Notes under the pieces: model-generated
Told to the model about the DNA's origin: nothing
What the model saw: only the letters and a program-made list of their open reading frames with translations
The model's database searches: none
Position numbers and translations under genes: made by a program
Shown here: positions 17,025 to 25,698 of the stretch, one piece after another
Layout of the letters: each line of letters starts with the position of its first letter
Position numbering within the stretch: position 1 is the first letter of the stretch
DNA from: Algoriphagus sp.
GTDB taxonomy: Bacteria > Bacteroidota > Bacteroidia > Cytophagales > Cyclobacteriaceae
DNA: 64,000 nucleotides
Reading direction: 5' to 3'
NCBI GenBank assembly: GCA_018336015.1
Contig: JAGXQZ010000052.1
Coordinates: 1 to 64,000, forward strand

Positions 17025-17588
17025 CTAAATAATTGAGGGAGTAACTTGGGTTTTCTGTCTCACAAATCGATTCTGGACAATCTTGTCCAGAAACAACTTG
17101 GTCTCCTTGCATTCAAAAATCAAGGGATTTTGGAAGGGACCGAATAACGGAATGCCCGAACCCAGGAGGACAGGAATCACCGTAATGATCATCTCATCGA
17201 TCAAATCCTCCTTCAAGAATCTTTGGATGGTTTTGCCTCCGTCGATGTACAGCTTAGAGTATCCTTTTCCATGGATAGTTTCCAGGATTTCAGCCAAATT
17301 TCCACTCACCAATTCCGCTTTTCCTTTGGCTTTTTCCGGCAATTCGGTCAGCGTATGGCTCAGCACAAAAACCGGCTTTTGGTAAGGCCAGTCCATGTCA
17401 AATCCGCAAACTGTTTCAAAGGTAGTTCTACCCATGACCAGCGCATCGACCTCTGCCATAAAAGCCCCATAGCCTGAGTCGATCTGATTGATCTCCGGAA
17501 AAGTGTCTAAAAAGTCAAGCTTTCCAGTTGAATCTGCGATGAATCCATCGAGGCTGGTGGCGATAAATACGCGGTTGCTGGTGTTCAT
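17025..17588 (-). CDS. Dihydrofolate reductase-like (RibD C-terminal) protein
   Basis: 187 residues. Begins RVFIATSLDGFIAD, the usual start of the small YwjB/YyaP-type DHFR-fold proteins, followed by DALVMGRTTFETV (nucleotide-binding loop), KLYIDGGKTIQRFL and IPVLLGSGIPLF. These proteins share the RibD C-terminal reductase fold and bind NADPH, but are not the essential folate enzyme; the substrate is unknown. Monocistronic by spacing. Confidence 0.88.
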   Translation of the reverse strand: MNTSNRVFIATSLDGFIADSTGKLDFLDTFPEINQIDSGYGAFMAEVDALVMGRTTFETVCGFDMDWPYQKPVFVLSHTLTELPEKAKGKAELVSGNLAEILETIHGKGYSKLYIDGGKTIQRFLKEDLIDEMIITVIPVLLGSGIPLFGPFQNPLIFECKETKLFLDKIVQNRFVRQKTQVTPSII

Positions 17589-17611
17589 ATCTTTTGCAGA
17601 GGTTCTTGTTC

Positions 17612-17695
17612 TGTTGCAGGGTTCAGAATTAAGTCGTAGTGTTCAGTGTTCAGTGTTCAGGGTTGAACTTCCCGAAATCCGAAATCCGAAATCCC
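17612..17695. repeat. Heptad-word repeat island (TGTTCAG and AAATCCG words in one phase)
   Basis: Twelve consecutive 7-base units in a single phase, including TGTTCAG three times (17640, 17647, 17654), then GGTTGAA, CTTCCCG, AAATCCG twice and AAATCCC. The word changes midway but the 7-base phase is kept. Confidence 0.7.
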
Positions 17696-17702
17696 ACTAG
17701 GT

Positions 17703-18293
17703 TCATCCTACATCTGTCACCGAGCTTGTCGAGGTGCCCACCAAACTCTCAATCACCTCTGGAAAATACCGGTGCTCGAGCGCATGCACCTTGGCAGCTA
17801 TCGTATCAGGGGTGTCTTCCGGGGTCACGGGAGTAGCCGCCTGAAAGATGATTTTTCCCTCATCGTAATGTTCGTTGACCAGGTGGATGGTAATACCTGT
17901 CTCAGTATCTCCTGCTGCTTTGACTGCCTCGTGGACATGGTGTCCGTACATGCCCTTTCCTCCATAGTTCGGGAGCAGTGCCGGATGGATATTCACCATG
18001 CGATTGGGGAAAGCACGAATGAGCGCCTCCGGGATCTTTAGTAAAAAGCCCGCCAAAATCACCCAATCGATCTGTTCTTCCTGAAGCTTGGCCAAAAGCA
18101 CTCCTGCATCCATTTCTTTTCGGGAAAAAGTGAAGGTCGGCACTCCAAACTTCTTCGCCCGCTCCAGCACAAAGGCATCAGCCTTGTTGGAGGCAATCAG
18201 CGCGATTTCTGCTTTGGTGGAACCCTGAAAATGGGCCATGATTTTTTCTGCATTGGAGCCGCTACCGGAGGCGAGAATGGCGAGTTTGATCAT
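17703..18293 (-). CDS. purN: Phosphoribosylglycinamide formyltransferase
   Basis: 196 residues. GSGSNAEKIM binds the ribose phosphate; NIHPALLP holds the catalytic Asn and His; GKGMYGHHVHEAVKAAGDTETGITIHLVNEHYDEG holds the loop and the catalytic Asp. It transfers a formyl group from 10-formyl-THF in the third step of purine synthesis. The last residues (TSTSSVTDVG) are encoded by a GCACCTCGACAAGCTCGGTG repeat element lying across the 3' end, so the C-terminal tail is probably an acquired extension. Confidence 0.95.
   Translation of the reverse strand: MIKLAILASGSGSNAEKIMAHFQGSTKAEIALIASNKADAFVLERAKKFGVPTFTFSRKEMDAGVLLAKLQEEQIDWVILAGFLLKIPEALIRAFPNRMVNIHPALLPNYGGKGMYGHHVHEAVKAAGDTETGITIHLVNEHYDEGKIIFQAATPVTPEDTPDTIAAKVHALEHRYFPEVIESLVGTSTSSVTDVG
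17714..17738. repeat. Dispersed repeat CACCGAGCTTGTCGAGGTG overlapping the purN 3' end
   Basis: This 19-mer matches, from memory, a repeat very common between genes of Bacteroidota. Here it supplies the last codons of purN. Confidence 0.5.
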
Positions 18294-18360
18294 CAGGTAT
18301 GAGTCGTTTGAGAATGCAAATAAGTGCCGATGGATTGTTGAATCAAAACAGAGAATTCAA

Positions 18361-18430
18361 TTTCGGATGTCAGATTTGGGATTTCGGAGCAGGGCTTCCG
18401 TCCGAAATCCGAAATCCGATTTCCGAAATC
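18361..18430. repeat. Heptad-word repeat island (TTTCGGA / CGAAATC), hairpin-forming
   Basis: Ten consecutive heptads in one phase: TTTCGGA-type units, then a GCAGGGC/TTCCGTC middle, then CGAAATC-type units. The two halves are inverted copies of each other (about 24 of 29 positions pair). It ends three bases from the VOC gene stop. Confidence 0.72.
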
Positions 18431-18432
18431 GC

Positions 18433-18864
18433 TTATTCTTCCCCTTCCTTCAGGTCATAATTGACCATCCAACCAATTCCGAATTGGTCTTCGAAGCTTC
18501 CAAAATAGGCTCCCCAGAAGGTTTTTTGAAAGTCCATTTCAATTTTTCCTCCTGCTGAAAGGCCTTTGAATAGGCGCTCTCCATCTTCCTTGCTGTCCGC
18601 ATTGATGGAAATGTAATTGTGGTTGCCTTTGATCCAGACATGGCCCATGCTGGGACTGGTGTCCGATGCCATGATTTTGACAGATTCACTGATTCTCAGC
18701 GAGGCGTGCATCACGCGGGTCTTTTCTTCTTCGGGGAGTTCCATGCCTGGGATTTCTCCGAAATAGCCGATACCGCCTTCAAATTCTCCGCCTAGAATGG
18801 ACTGGTAAAACAACATGGCTTCTTCGGCCTTGCCGTCAAAATTGAGGTAGGGATAGAGATTCAT
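18433..18864 (-). CDS. PhnB-like VOC (glyoxalase-fold) protein
   Basis: 143 residues from the ATG at 18864, which overlaps the upstream stop as ATGA; a longer in-frame start (18957) lies inside the neighbour and is not used. The protein starts MNLYPYLNFDGKAEEAMLFYQSILGGEF and ends with the GAYFGSFEDQFGIGWMVNYD strand typical of PhnB/YjdN proteins, which have a beta-alpha-beta vicinal-oxygen-chelate fold. No known substrate. Last gene of a three-gene operon. Confidence 0.88.
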   Translation of the reverse strand: MNLYPYLNFDGKAEEAMLFYQSILGGEFEGGIGYFGEIPGMELPEEEKTRVMHASLRISESVKIMASDTSPSMGHVWIKGNHNYISINADSKEDGERLFKGLSAGGKIEMDFQKTFWGAYFGSFEDQFGIGWMVNYDLKEGEE

Positions 18865-19523
18865 CGTGTGGGTGTGCTGGGTTTTGAGGTGTATTTTTTG
18901 GAATGGTAGGAAATCAAGGGAGAAAGCAATACCGTAGGCAAAAGCCAAAGGGTCCAAACAGGCATCCAGTCCGGGAGTTCTCGAAAATTGACCACCAGAA
19001 AGGCCGTCGCTGAGGCGATAAATCCTCCTCCAAGGCGCTGGAGATGCTTTCGGATATAGGCTTTTTTGTCATGGGGAATAGCTGTGGATCGAATGTCCTG
19101 TAGCGCCATCAGGAGCCCAATTCCGGCAAAAACCACAAATACAATCCCAAACAGATCCCCAACCCAGAGTTTTTTTATCCCCAAATAAACCAAGCTCAAG
19201 CCAGCGATGACCATCCCAAACTGTAGAAAACGGTCAATGGAATGCTGGGCTCGGAAGCTTTTGCTGTAAATCGCCCTTGCGCCGGTTCCCACTTGGTAAA
19301 TCGTAAATACGCCCACCATAAACAGGAAGGCATTGGGCCGGATGAAAGCCATGAGTTGGGCAGTGATCCCGGTCAGGAGCATTCCCAGGATAAACAACCT
19401 GCCTAGGTTAGCATGTCGGGAAGTTCCTTTTTTCAGGATAAAGACCAGCAAACCACACAGCAATCCGATCGAACCGCCGAGGATGTGTAGAAAAAGTAAA
19501 AGACTGAAAAATTTTTCGTTCAT
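18861..19523 (-). CDS. DUF2306-like multi-pass membrane protein
   Basis: 220 residues with seven hydrophobic segments. It begins LLLFLHILGGSIGLLCGLLVFILKKGTSRHANLGRLFI, with a His in the first helix and an HANLGR motif before the second, the pattern of DUF2306 and related haem-or-quinone-like membrane proteins of unknown role. It overlaps its neighbours on both sides by four bases (ATGA), so it is translationally coupled to the DoxX-like gene before it and the VOC gene after it. Confidence 0.75.
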   Translation of the reverse strand: MNEKFFSLLLFLHILGGSIGLLCGLLVFILKKGTSRHANLGRLFILGMLLTGITAQLMAFIRPNAFLFMVGVFTIYQVGTGARAIYSKSFRAQHSIDRFLQFGMVIAGLSLVYLGIKKLWVGDLFGIVFVVFAGIGLLMALQDIRSTAIPHDKKAYIRKHLQRLGGGFIASATAFLVVNFRELPDWMPVWTLWLLPTVLLSPLISYHSKKYTSKPSTPTR

Positions 19524-20125
19524 GTTTGAGATGGGGGATTGCTTTTGAATGGAAGGGAATAGCGATCTACGCTGAAAGCCAAAATGCCTAACATAACACC
19601 GATCCCGGCCAAAGCGAATGCCAGATAAAGATGGCTAAAGGATACGGCAATGGAAAGTAAATTGAGACCAAGTCCGGCTGTCCACACGGCATGCCCCGGC
19701 AGACTGCGGATTGATTTGGTCCGCTGCGGTGCTTGTGCAAAAGCCTCATCCACCAAGGGCTTGAAGTAGTCTCTGTACTGCCAGAGTAAACATGCATTCA
19801 TCAGCAGTAATACCGCAAGTACATAGGGGGTACCCGTCCAATTTTGCGAGATGGTGACCATCAGAATATTGACCAGCATGGGCACCAGCATGATACCGCC
19901 AATCAGCTTGAATCGGGTAGTGAGCAGCATAAATCCAATCACAATCTGACTGATTGCGATGAATTGGGCATAGAGGCCAAGGTCGTATTCGGCGAGTCTT
20001 TCCACGAGCCATCGGGGGCCGATCCATCCGATAAACTGATAGCCTGCATAAAGTTTGGACATGCCGGCACCCCAAAAGGTGAATCCTAGAAAGGCTGAAA
20101 GGAGGTTGGGAAAAATGGTTTTCAT
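19520..20125 (-). CDS. DoxX-like membrane protein
   Basis: 201 residues, six hydrophobic segments. N-terminal FTFWGAGMSKLYAGYQFIGWIG and the later AQFIAISQIVIGFMLLTTRFKLIGGIML follow the DoxX/MauE pattern: a helix with a small-residue motif, then a conserved helix preceding a basic loop. First gene of a three-gene, four-base-overlapping operon with the DUF2306-like and VOC proteins. Function unknown; DoxX proteins are linked to quinone or sulphur redox in a few organisms. Confidence 0.65.
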   Translation of the reverse strand: MKTIFPNLLSAFLGFTFWGAGMSKLYAGYQFIGWIGPRWLVERLAEYDLGLYAQFIAISQIVIGFMLLTTRFKLIGGIMLVPMLVNILMVTISQNWTGTPYVLAVLLLMNACLLWQYRDYFKPLVDEAFAQAPQRTKSIRSLPGHAVWTAGLGLNLLSIAVSFSHLYLAFALAGIGVMLGILAFSVDRYSLPFKSNPPSQT

Positions 20126-20435
20126 CGGCTTTGAGAGAGGTTTACAAAGAAAAGTTGATCGATTAGCAGAGTTGAATAATGAGGGAAGCAGATTTGAAAC
20201 TCAAAATAATGATTTATCTGAGGAGCAAATCACTTTATTCTTATTTTCGATATGGGATAGGTAGAATTCTGCCAGTAGTATTTCTAAAGGTCAAAAGAAT
20301 ACATTAGTGCTTGAATTTTGGACATCTTCGGTCTTCGGTCATCGGTCTTCCAGCCCACTATCAGAGTACTATCATCCAACTGGCTAAATAGCGTATATTC
20401 TTATTTTCGAAATCCAACTTTATCCATCACATACC
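20126..20435. other. Intergenic region between divergent genes with a short heptad island
   Basis: No gene is supported. It contains heptads TCTTCGG (20325, 20332), TCATCGG (20339) and TCTTCCA (20346). The 16-mer TCTTCGGTCTTCGGTC recurs exactly at 25070. Confidence 0.6.
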
Positions 20436-20975
20436 ATGTCAGCAAGTGAACTAGCGGTAGGAAGCCGCATATCCCATCCCAAATTTGGTTCAGGAGTGAT
20501 CGTCTCTGTGGATGCCACCTATTACAAGATTTATTTTTCTTCGACAGAGGAGGTAAAGACCCTAGCCAGAGATTATGAAGGCTTTACGGTGGAAGAGGCC
20601 AAAGTGCCTGATTTCCCGATGCTCACCCTAAAAGATGTCGAAAAAGCCATCCGAGAGGCACTTCAAGCCACTTCCGAACGAGCGCCTTTGGTGCCTCTGG
20701 GCGGAAAATGGATGGGTGGTACCGTCGTGATCGAACCTTATGATAAAAGCCTACAGCCAAAAGAAATCCCGATTGAAACCTTCTTTCACAAGATTGTGAT
20801 GGTACGGGAAAAGCTTCGCGTGTTGGAACAAAATATCAACAATCACCCCAAACTCGACGATGAGGACCGGGTAGGTTTACAGCAATACATTACCCGCTGC
20901 TACGGTTCCCTGACCACCTTCAATGTCCTGTTTGCCTACAAAGAGGATCAGTTTAAGGGAAGCGGGAAAGATTGA
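20436..20975 (+). CDS. Conserved hypothetical with N-terminal Tudor-like domain
   Basis: 179 residues, cytoplasmic. Residues 6-40 (VGSRISHPKFGSGVIVSVDATYYKIYF) match the short SH3/Tudor-like module found at the C-terminus of UvrD/PcrA helicases, which contacts RNA polymerase. The rest (about 60-175) is a soluble helical region with no motif I recognise. Bacteroidota carry stand-alone proteins of this shape with unknown function. A terminator follows. Confidence 0.72.
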   Translation: MSASELAVGSRISHPKFGSGVIVSVDATYYKIYFSSTEEVKTLARDYEGFTVEEAKVPDFPMLTLKDVEKAIREALQATSERAPLVPLGGKWMGGTVVIEPYDKSLQPKEIPIETFFHKIVMVREKLRVLEQNINNHPKLDDEDRVGLQQYITRCYGSLTTFNVLFAYKEDQFKGSGKD

Positions 20976-21083
20976 TTATCTGGCTTTCCTAGATCGATTT
21001 GAAAATGGAGTAGGGCCGGGATTTGGATTTGAATGACGGATTTTTGCCCGATAATTTATCCAGCGGTCTATTGCTCATGTGAA

Positions 21084-21119
21084 CAACCCTCCTAGAACCA
21101 GGAGGGTTGATTATTTTTA
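21084..21119 (+). terminator. Terminator before the xylanase gene
   Basis: Arms CAACCCTCCT and AGGAGGGTTG with an agaacc loop, followed by ATTATTTTT. It ends only a few bases before the xylanase ATG at 21123, so that gene's 5' leader must overlap it or begin inside it. Confidence 0.75.
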
Positions 21120-21122
21120 GGA

Positions 21123-22217
21123 ATGACTAAAGCACTTTCTACACTCGCCTGCCTGATTTTCCTTTTAGTTTTCCAAGATCTCCCCCAAAAGGGGTTGAAG
21201 GACAAGTTCAAGGATGATTTTTTTCTCGGCACTGCGGTCAACTTGGCTCAGGTGACGGGTAAAGAGCCCGGGGCAGATTCGTTGTTGAACCTGCATTTCA
21301 ACTCCATTACTGCCGAAAACGGATTAAAATGGGGTCCGGTCCATCCCAATCCCGGAGAATACCGATTTGAATTTGGAGATGCTTTTGTGGCGTTGGGCGA
21401 GCGAATGGGGGCTTTTATTGTCGGGCATACTTTGGTTTGGCATCAGCAGACTCCTGCTTGGGTATTCAAAAATGAGGAGGGACAGCTCCTTAGCGGGAAA
21501 GAACTCACGCTACGAATGGAAGACCATATTGAGCAGGTAGTGGGAAGGTACAAAGGCAGAATTGATGGTTGGGATGTAGTCAACGAGGCTTTTGAAGACG
21601 ATGGTACTTGGCGGAAAACGCATTGGTACAACCAGATAGGGGAAGATTTTATCAAAAAAGCCTTTGAAAAAGCCCATCAGGTAGATCCTGAAGCTGCACT
21701 GTATTACAATGACTACAATGTCTGGAAGCCGGCTAAGCGAAAGGCCATTTTGGAAATGGCTACCAAACTCAAAAATCAGGGGGTACGAATCGATGGCATA
21801 GGGATGCAGGGTCATTACCGGCTCGACTCACCCTCGCTGGATCAGATTGAGCAGGCGATTTTGGATATCCATGCCGCGGGATTTGAGGTACATGTGACCG
21901 AGTTGGATGTGGAGGTTTTACCCCGACCGGGAGATATAGATGGGGCAGATCTGAATGTGAACTTTGGAGAATCAGAACAATGGAATCCGTATAAAAATGG
22001 ACTTCCTCAAGAGATCGAACAAAAACTGGTGGATAGGTATGTTGGGATTTTCAAGCTTTTTAAGAAGCATTCGGATAAAATTTCCCGGGTGACTTTCTGG
22101 GGATTGCATGATGGAAGAAGCTGGCTAAACAACTGGCCTGCACGCGGACGAACTAATTATCCTCTGCTCTTTGATCGTGAAAAGGCATTAAAAAAGGGCT
22201 TTTTGGAAGCTTTTTAA
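21123..22217 (+). CDS. GH10 endo-1,4-beta-xylanase
   Basis: 364 residues. GH10 signatures: FNSITAENGLKWGPVHP, VGHTLVWHQQTPAW, acid/base Glu at about 155 in GWDVVNEAF, YYNDYNVW, and the nucleophile Glu at about 260 in VHVTELDV. The N-terminus LACLIFLLVFQDLPQ is a short hydrophobic signal-like segment, suggesting export. It cleaves xylan backbones internally. No other xylan gene is adjacent, but a GH3 and an acetylesterase-like hydrolase lie 10-13 kb away. Confidence 0.94.
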   Translation: MTKALSTLACLIFLLVFQDLPQKGLKDKFKDDFFLGTAVNLAQVTGKEPGADSLLNLHFNSITAENGLKWGPVHPNPGEYRFEFGDAFVALGERMGAFIVGHTLVWHQQTPAWVFKNEEGQLLSGKELTLRMEDHIEQVVGRYKGRIDGWDVVNEAFEDDGTWRKTHWYNQIGEDFIKKAFEKAHQVDPEAALYYNDYNVWKPAKRKAILEMATKLKNQGVRIDGIGMQGHYRLDSPSLDQIEQAILDIHAAGFEVHVTELDVEVLPRPGDIDGADLNVNFGESEQWNPYKNGLPQEIEQKLVDRYVGIFKLFKKHSDKISRVTFWGLHDGRSWLNNWPARGRTNYPLLFDREKALKKGFLEAF

Positions 22218-22508
22218 GAATACTGGTGAATACATTTCATTTCAATAATTCCACTTTTCTTTGGTTTGTTCTGATTTTTGAGGGTAAAGACAGTTGTTGT
22301 GTTTGAAAAATATAAATTTATAGAATAATATTCTGTAAATAATTGAATTACTAATTCTATGTATTGATATATTATAAAAAAAAGATATAAACAGTATAAA
22401 ATTCCATTAAGTCATTTTTCTGTCTGCCATCAATCATGGGATTAACTGACTTTTGTCAGCTATTTAGCAGCAGTTCATTCGGAGTTTAGCATCATCAAAT
22501 CAAGCCTA

Positions 22509-23090
22509 ATGATGATGAATATTTTCAAGCACAACCCTTTAATCGTATTGATCGCCTTGCTATTGCTGGGATCAGTAAACGGATTCTCCCAAACCAAATA
22601 TGTCATGGCTGCCTCACCTGAATTTAAGGTGGATGGTGGGTCTACGCTTCATGATTGGCACATGGTCTCTACGACAGCCAAGGGAGAAGGTCTTTTTGTA
22701 GTGGAAGGCGGGCAATTCAAAACAGCCAAAAGCCTTAGCATTTCCCTACAAGCCGAAACACTCAAAAGCGGAACCAAAGGACTGGATACCAATGCCTACA
22801 AAGCACTAAACACGGAGAAGAATAAGGAAATCCGATTTGTGCTCAAAGAATTGACCGGAGCTGGCGCTTCCATGGTTGCCAAAGGTGACCTGACCATCGC
22901 AGGGGTGACTAAGCCTGTAAGCTTCCCGGTGAAAATGACTGCCAGTGCCGGCAAGTTCACCTTTGAAGGAAGCTTTGCGACTAAGCTCACCACCTTTAAC
23001 GTGACTCCGCCTACCGCGCTGATGGGCACTGTCAAAACCGAAGACGATATCAAACTATCTTTTAAATCAACATTTCAACCCACCATTTAA
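22509..23090 (+). CDS. YceI family protein
   Basis: 193 residues. Signal peptide ending NGFSQ, with Gln as the likely first mature residue. The YceI lipocalin-like fold shows in FKVDGGSTLHDWHMVS, LNTEKNKEIRFVLKEL and GDLTIAGVTKPVSFPVKMT. YceI proteins bind isoprenoid or polar lipids in the periplasm. First gene of a three-gene operon (YceI, outer-membrane barrel, YceI-like), 11 bases before the next start. The 290 bases upstream are AT-rich and contain a small CTGACttttGTCAG inverted repeat at 22446. Confidence 0.9.
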   Translation: MMMNIFKHNPLIVLIALLLLGSVNGFSQTKYVMAASPEFKVDGGSTLHDWHMVSTTAKGEGLFVVEGGQFKTAKSLSISLQAETLKSGTKGLDTNAYKALNTEKNKEIRFVLKELTGAGASMVAKGDLTIAGVTKPVSFPVKMTASAGKFTFEGSFATKLTTFNVTPPTALMGTVKTEDDIKLSFKSTFQPTI

Positions 23091-23101
23091 TCCAAATAAT
23101 T

Positions 23102-24388
23102 ATGAAGAAGTATCTATTTTCCGCAATTCTCGCCGCCGGCATTTCTGCCGTAGGTTTGGCTCAAGGGCTGCAAAGAGACGTCCAATATTGGAGACCGTAT
23201 GACCAAAGAGGTACAAACATCTTCGAAACAGGCAAGCAGGATACTGTAGCCTTTGAAGGTGTCAAAGTAAGAGTAGGGGGACACTTTGCTCAGCAGCTTC
23301 AAAACCTCAGTCACGAGAATAAAGCAACACCGGTGATTTCAAACGGGGTTAATGTGAACCAACTGATCGAAATCGGTGCAGGTAGCAACTTGGCTACTGC
23401 AAACTTGAACATTGACGTAGAAGTAATGGACGGGGTAAGATTGAATCTGATCACTTACCTGTCTTCCAGACACCACCAAGAAACATGGGTAAAAGGCGGT
23501 TACCTACAATTTGACAAACTGCCATTCTTGGGCAATCCGGAGTGGTTCTCCAAATACTTGACTCTTAGAGTGGGTCACATGGAGATCAATTACGGTGATG
23601 CTCACTTCAGAAGAACAGACAATGGTAACGCGATGTACAACCCATTCGTCGGTAACTACATCATGGATGCCTTTACTACCGAAGTGGGGGGTGACTTGAC
23701 TTTCCAAAACAACGGATTTATCCTCGTAGCCGGTGTGACCGGTGGTGAAATCCAAGGTGGTATCACCAGACCCAAAGACAGAGCTTTGTCTTGGATCGGT
23801 AAAGTGGGTTACGACAAGCAGCTTTCTGATGATTTGAGATTGAGAGTGACCGGGTCTATCTACACTACTTCAAGCTCTGCCAGAAATACCCTTTACGGTG
23901 GTGACCGTGCAGGTTCCAGATACTACCTAGTGATGGAAAATACCCTTGCTACTACCAATGCTCAGTTTACCTCAGGTCGAATCAATCCAGGTCAGACTGA
24001 CAACATCACCGCTACTGTAATCAACCCATTCTTGAAGTTCAAAGGATTGGAGCTCTTCGGTAATTTCGAAACTTCCAAAGGCCGTGCTTCCAACGAGACC
24101 AAAGACAGAACTTGGAACCAATTCGGTGCGGATTTGGTCTACAGATTTGGAATGAATGAAAACTTCTACGTAGCCGGCAGATACAACCAAGTAAAAGGTA
24201 AATTGGCTGGAAGCGGATTGGATGTGACTCTAGACCGTACTCAGATCGGCGGTGGTTGGTTTATCTCCAAAAACATCCTGGCTAAAGTCGAATATGTAGT
24301 TCAAAACTACGATGGATTTGCAGCCAACGATATCCGAAATGGTGGTAAATTCAACGGCTTGATGATCGAAGGTGTGATCGGATTCTAA
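23102..24388 (+). CDS. Outer-membrane beta-barrel (porin-like) protein
   Basis: 428 residues. Signal peptide ending VGLAQ, again with Gln at the mature N-terminus. The body is alternating strands rich in aromatic and Gly residues (VRVGGHFAQQLQN, YLTLRVGHMEINYGDAHFRR, FYVAGRYNQVKG) and ends in GVIGF, the terminal aromatic that BAM recognises. I infer a barrel of roughly 16-18 strands. Sandwiched between two YceI-type genes, so it may work in moving or sensing the lipid they bind. Codon use is strongly biased to common codons, suggesting high expression. Confidence 0.78.
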   Translation: MKKYLFSAILAAGISAVGLAQGLQRDVQYWRPYDQRGTNIFETGKQDTVAFEGVKVRVGGHFAQQLQNLSHENKATPVISNGVNVNQLIEIGAGSNLATANLNIDVEVMDGVRLNLITYLSSRHHQETWVKGGYLQFDKLPFLGNPEWFSKYLTLRVGHMEINYGDAHFRRTDNGNAMYNPFVGNYIMDAFTTEVGGDLTFQNNGFILVAGVTGGEIQGGITRPKDRALSWIGKVGYDKQLSDDLRLRVTGSIYTTSSSARNTLYGGDRAGSRYYLVMENTLATTNAQFTSGRINPGQTDNITATVINPFLKFKGLELFGNFETSKGRASNETKDRTWNQFGADLVYRFGMNENFYVAGRYNQVKGKLAGSGLDVTLDRTQIGGGWFISKNILAKVEYVVQNYDGFAANDIRNGGKFNGLMIEGVIGF

Positions 24389-24411
24389 TCGAAAATAAAG
24401 AATATAAACCC

Positions 24412-24936
24412 ATGCGTTTGCTCGCTCTTTTGGCCCTGCTTCTTTTCTCTTCTGGAATCCAGGAGAGAAAAGAACTGGTCATCACCCAGCAGAAAATACA
24501 GGTCAGTGGATATACTTCAGTAGGTAAATTCAACTGTGATTTTTCCAGGGCCGGAATGGCGGATACGCTTCGAATAAATTCCACCGAGGTCAGAAAGGGC
24601 CTTGAGTTTAAAATCCCGGTTAAAAGTTTTTCCTGCGGTAATTTCCTGCTCAACAGTGATTTCAGGTCTACCCTCAAAGCAGATGATTATCCATTTGCTT
24701 ATGTCAAAGTGGCCAATTTCAGGGAAAAGTCAGGCAAGATTTTCTGCCACTTAAGTTTGAATCTGGTAGGAAGAAAGCTGGAGTTTCCTGATCTGATGCT
24801 GGAGCGAAATCCAAAGGGGCTAAACGGGAAATTGATTCTCAACTTTGATCTGCTTCATCTCACACCTCCAAGTAAGTTTGGAGGACTGGTCAAAGTCGAA
24901 GACCAACTCGATCTTGAAATCCTCCTCGGTGCCTAA
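24412..24936 (+). CDS. YceI-like secreted protein
   Basis: 174 residues. A short signal peptide (MRLLALLALLLFSSGIQ) precedes a YceI-like domain: VSGYTSVGKFNCDFS, FKIPVKSFSCGNFLLNSDFRSTLKADDYPFAYVKV, and LDLEILL at the end. It has two extra Cys (FNCDF and SCGNF) that could form a disulphide. It follows the barrel gene by 23 bases and is followed by a terminator, so it closes the operon. More divergent than the first YceI gene. Confidence 0.78.
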   Translation: MRLLALLALLLFSSGIQERKELVITQQKIQVSGYTSVGKFNCDFSRAGMADTLRINSTEVRKGLEFKIPVKSFSCGNFLLNSDFRSTLKADDYPFAYVKVANFREKSGKIFCHLSLNLVGRKLEFPDLMLERNPKGLNGKLILNFDLLHLTPPSKFGGLVKVEDQLDLEILLGA

Positions 24937-24938
24937 GT

Positions 24939-24978
24939 AAGAAAGCCTCTCGAATCTCGGGAGGCTTTCTCTTTTTTG
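24939..24978 (+). terminator. Terminator after the YceI-barrel-YceI operon
   Basis: Arms AGAAAGCCTC and GAGGCTTTCT with tcgaatctcgg between, followed by CTTTTTT. Confidence 0.85.
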
Positions 24979-25069
24979 GTGGTTTCGCTTTTTAAAACAT
25001 GAATTTACGGAATCCTGAGCGAGGCATTTTAGAATGTCAGATGACCATGTAAAGCCATATTTGTGAAAA

Positions 25070-25120
25070 TCTTCGGTCTTCGGTCCCCGTAATTCTTCGG
25101 GGCAGGTTACCTGTCTTCCA
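25070..25120. repeat. Heptad island with inserted hairpin
   Basis: TCTTCGG twice (25070, 25077), as at 20325, then a CCCCG/CGGGG hairpin (25085-25102) replacing the rest of that repeat, then TGTCTTCCA. It looks like the 20325 element with an insertion. Confidence 0.45.
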
Positions 25121-25123
25121 TCA

Positions 25124-25684
25124 TTACCTGTACTTGTCATTCAATCCTTTTCCTTCCAAAATCATGGGAATGATTTTTTCCATTCGACTGATTTGGGTGG
25201 CTTCGCGCTTGGCGGTGATGAGATACTCTAAGTATTCTTTCCGTTTGAATGAACTCAGGGATTCAAAAGATGACTTTAGCTGGGAGTCTTTGTTGAGCTT
25301 TTCCTGGAAAAGAGCAGGAATCTCTATTTCTGATGTCTTTTCAGGTTTCCAAACCCTGCCTTCTTCTTCATTTTGAATGGCTTCGCGGACATATTCCAGT
25401 ATTTTGATCTCATCGATTTCCTCTGCTGACTGAAATCTCCATTGCCTCATGGCCTTGGTTTTTCCTTCTTGGGCATTTTGCAAGACCTTATACGGATCGG
25501 AAAGAAATACGCCATTGTAAAACCAAAGCACAAAATGGTTTTTGAAACCCAGGCAGCCTACCACGTTTCTGCCCTTATAGGTGAAGGACTTTTCTCCCCA
25601 TTTGATGGTTTCTTCCAAGCCGGTTTTTCGGATGATTTCGAGCAGTCGCTGTACTTCATTGGGCCAGTTTTGGGATCGATCCAT
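25124..25684 (-). CDS. DUF1801 / YdeI-like protein
   Basis: 186 residues, cytoplasmic. The N-terminal half (ETIKWGEKSFTYKGRNVVGCLGFKNHFVLWFYNG) is a DUF1801-type alpha/beta domain; the C-terminal half (about 115-180, FESLSSFKRKEYLEYLITAKREATQISRMEKIIPMI) is the YdeI/OmpD-associated helical tail. These fused proteins are widespread and of unknown function, sometimes called bacteriocin-protection proteins. It ends 15 bases from the start side of the next rightward block and is not clearly in an operon. Confidence 0.85.
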   Translation of the reverse strand: MDRSQNWPNEVQRLLEIIRKTGLEETIKWGEKSFTYKGRNVVGCLGFKNHFVLWFYNGVFLSDPYKVLQNAQEGKTKAMRQWRFQSAEEIDEIKILEYVREAIQNEEEGRVWKPEKTSEIEIPALFQEKLNKDSQLKSSFESLSSFKRKEYLEYLITAKREATQISRMEKIIPMILEGKGLNDKYR

Positions 25685-25698
25685 GATAGGTAGAAGGT

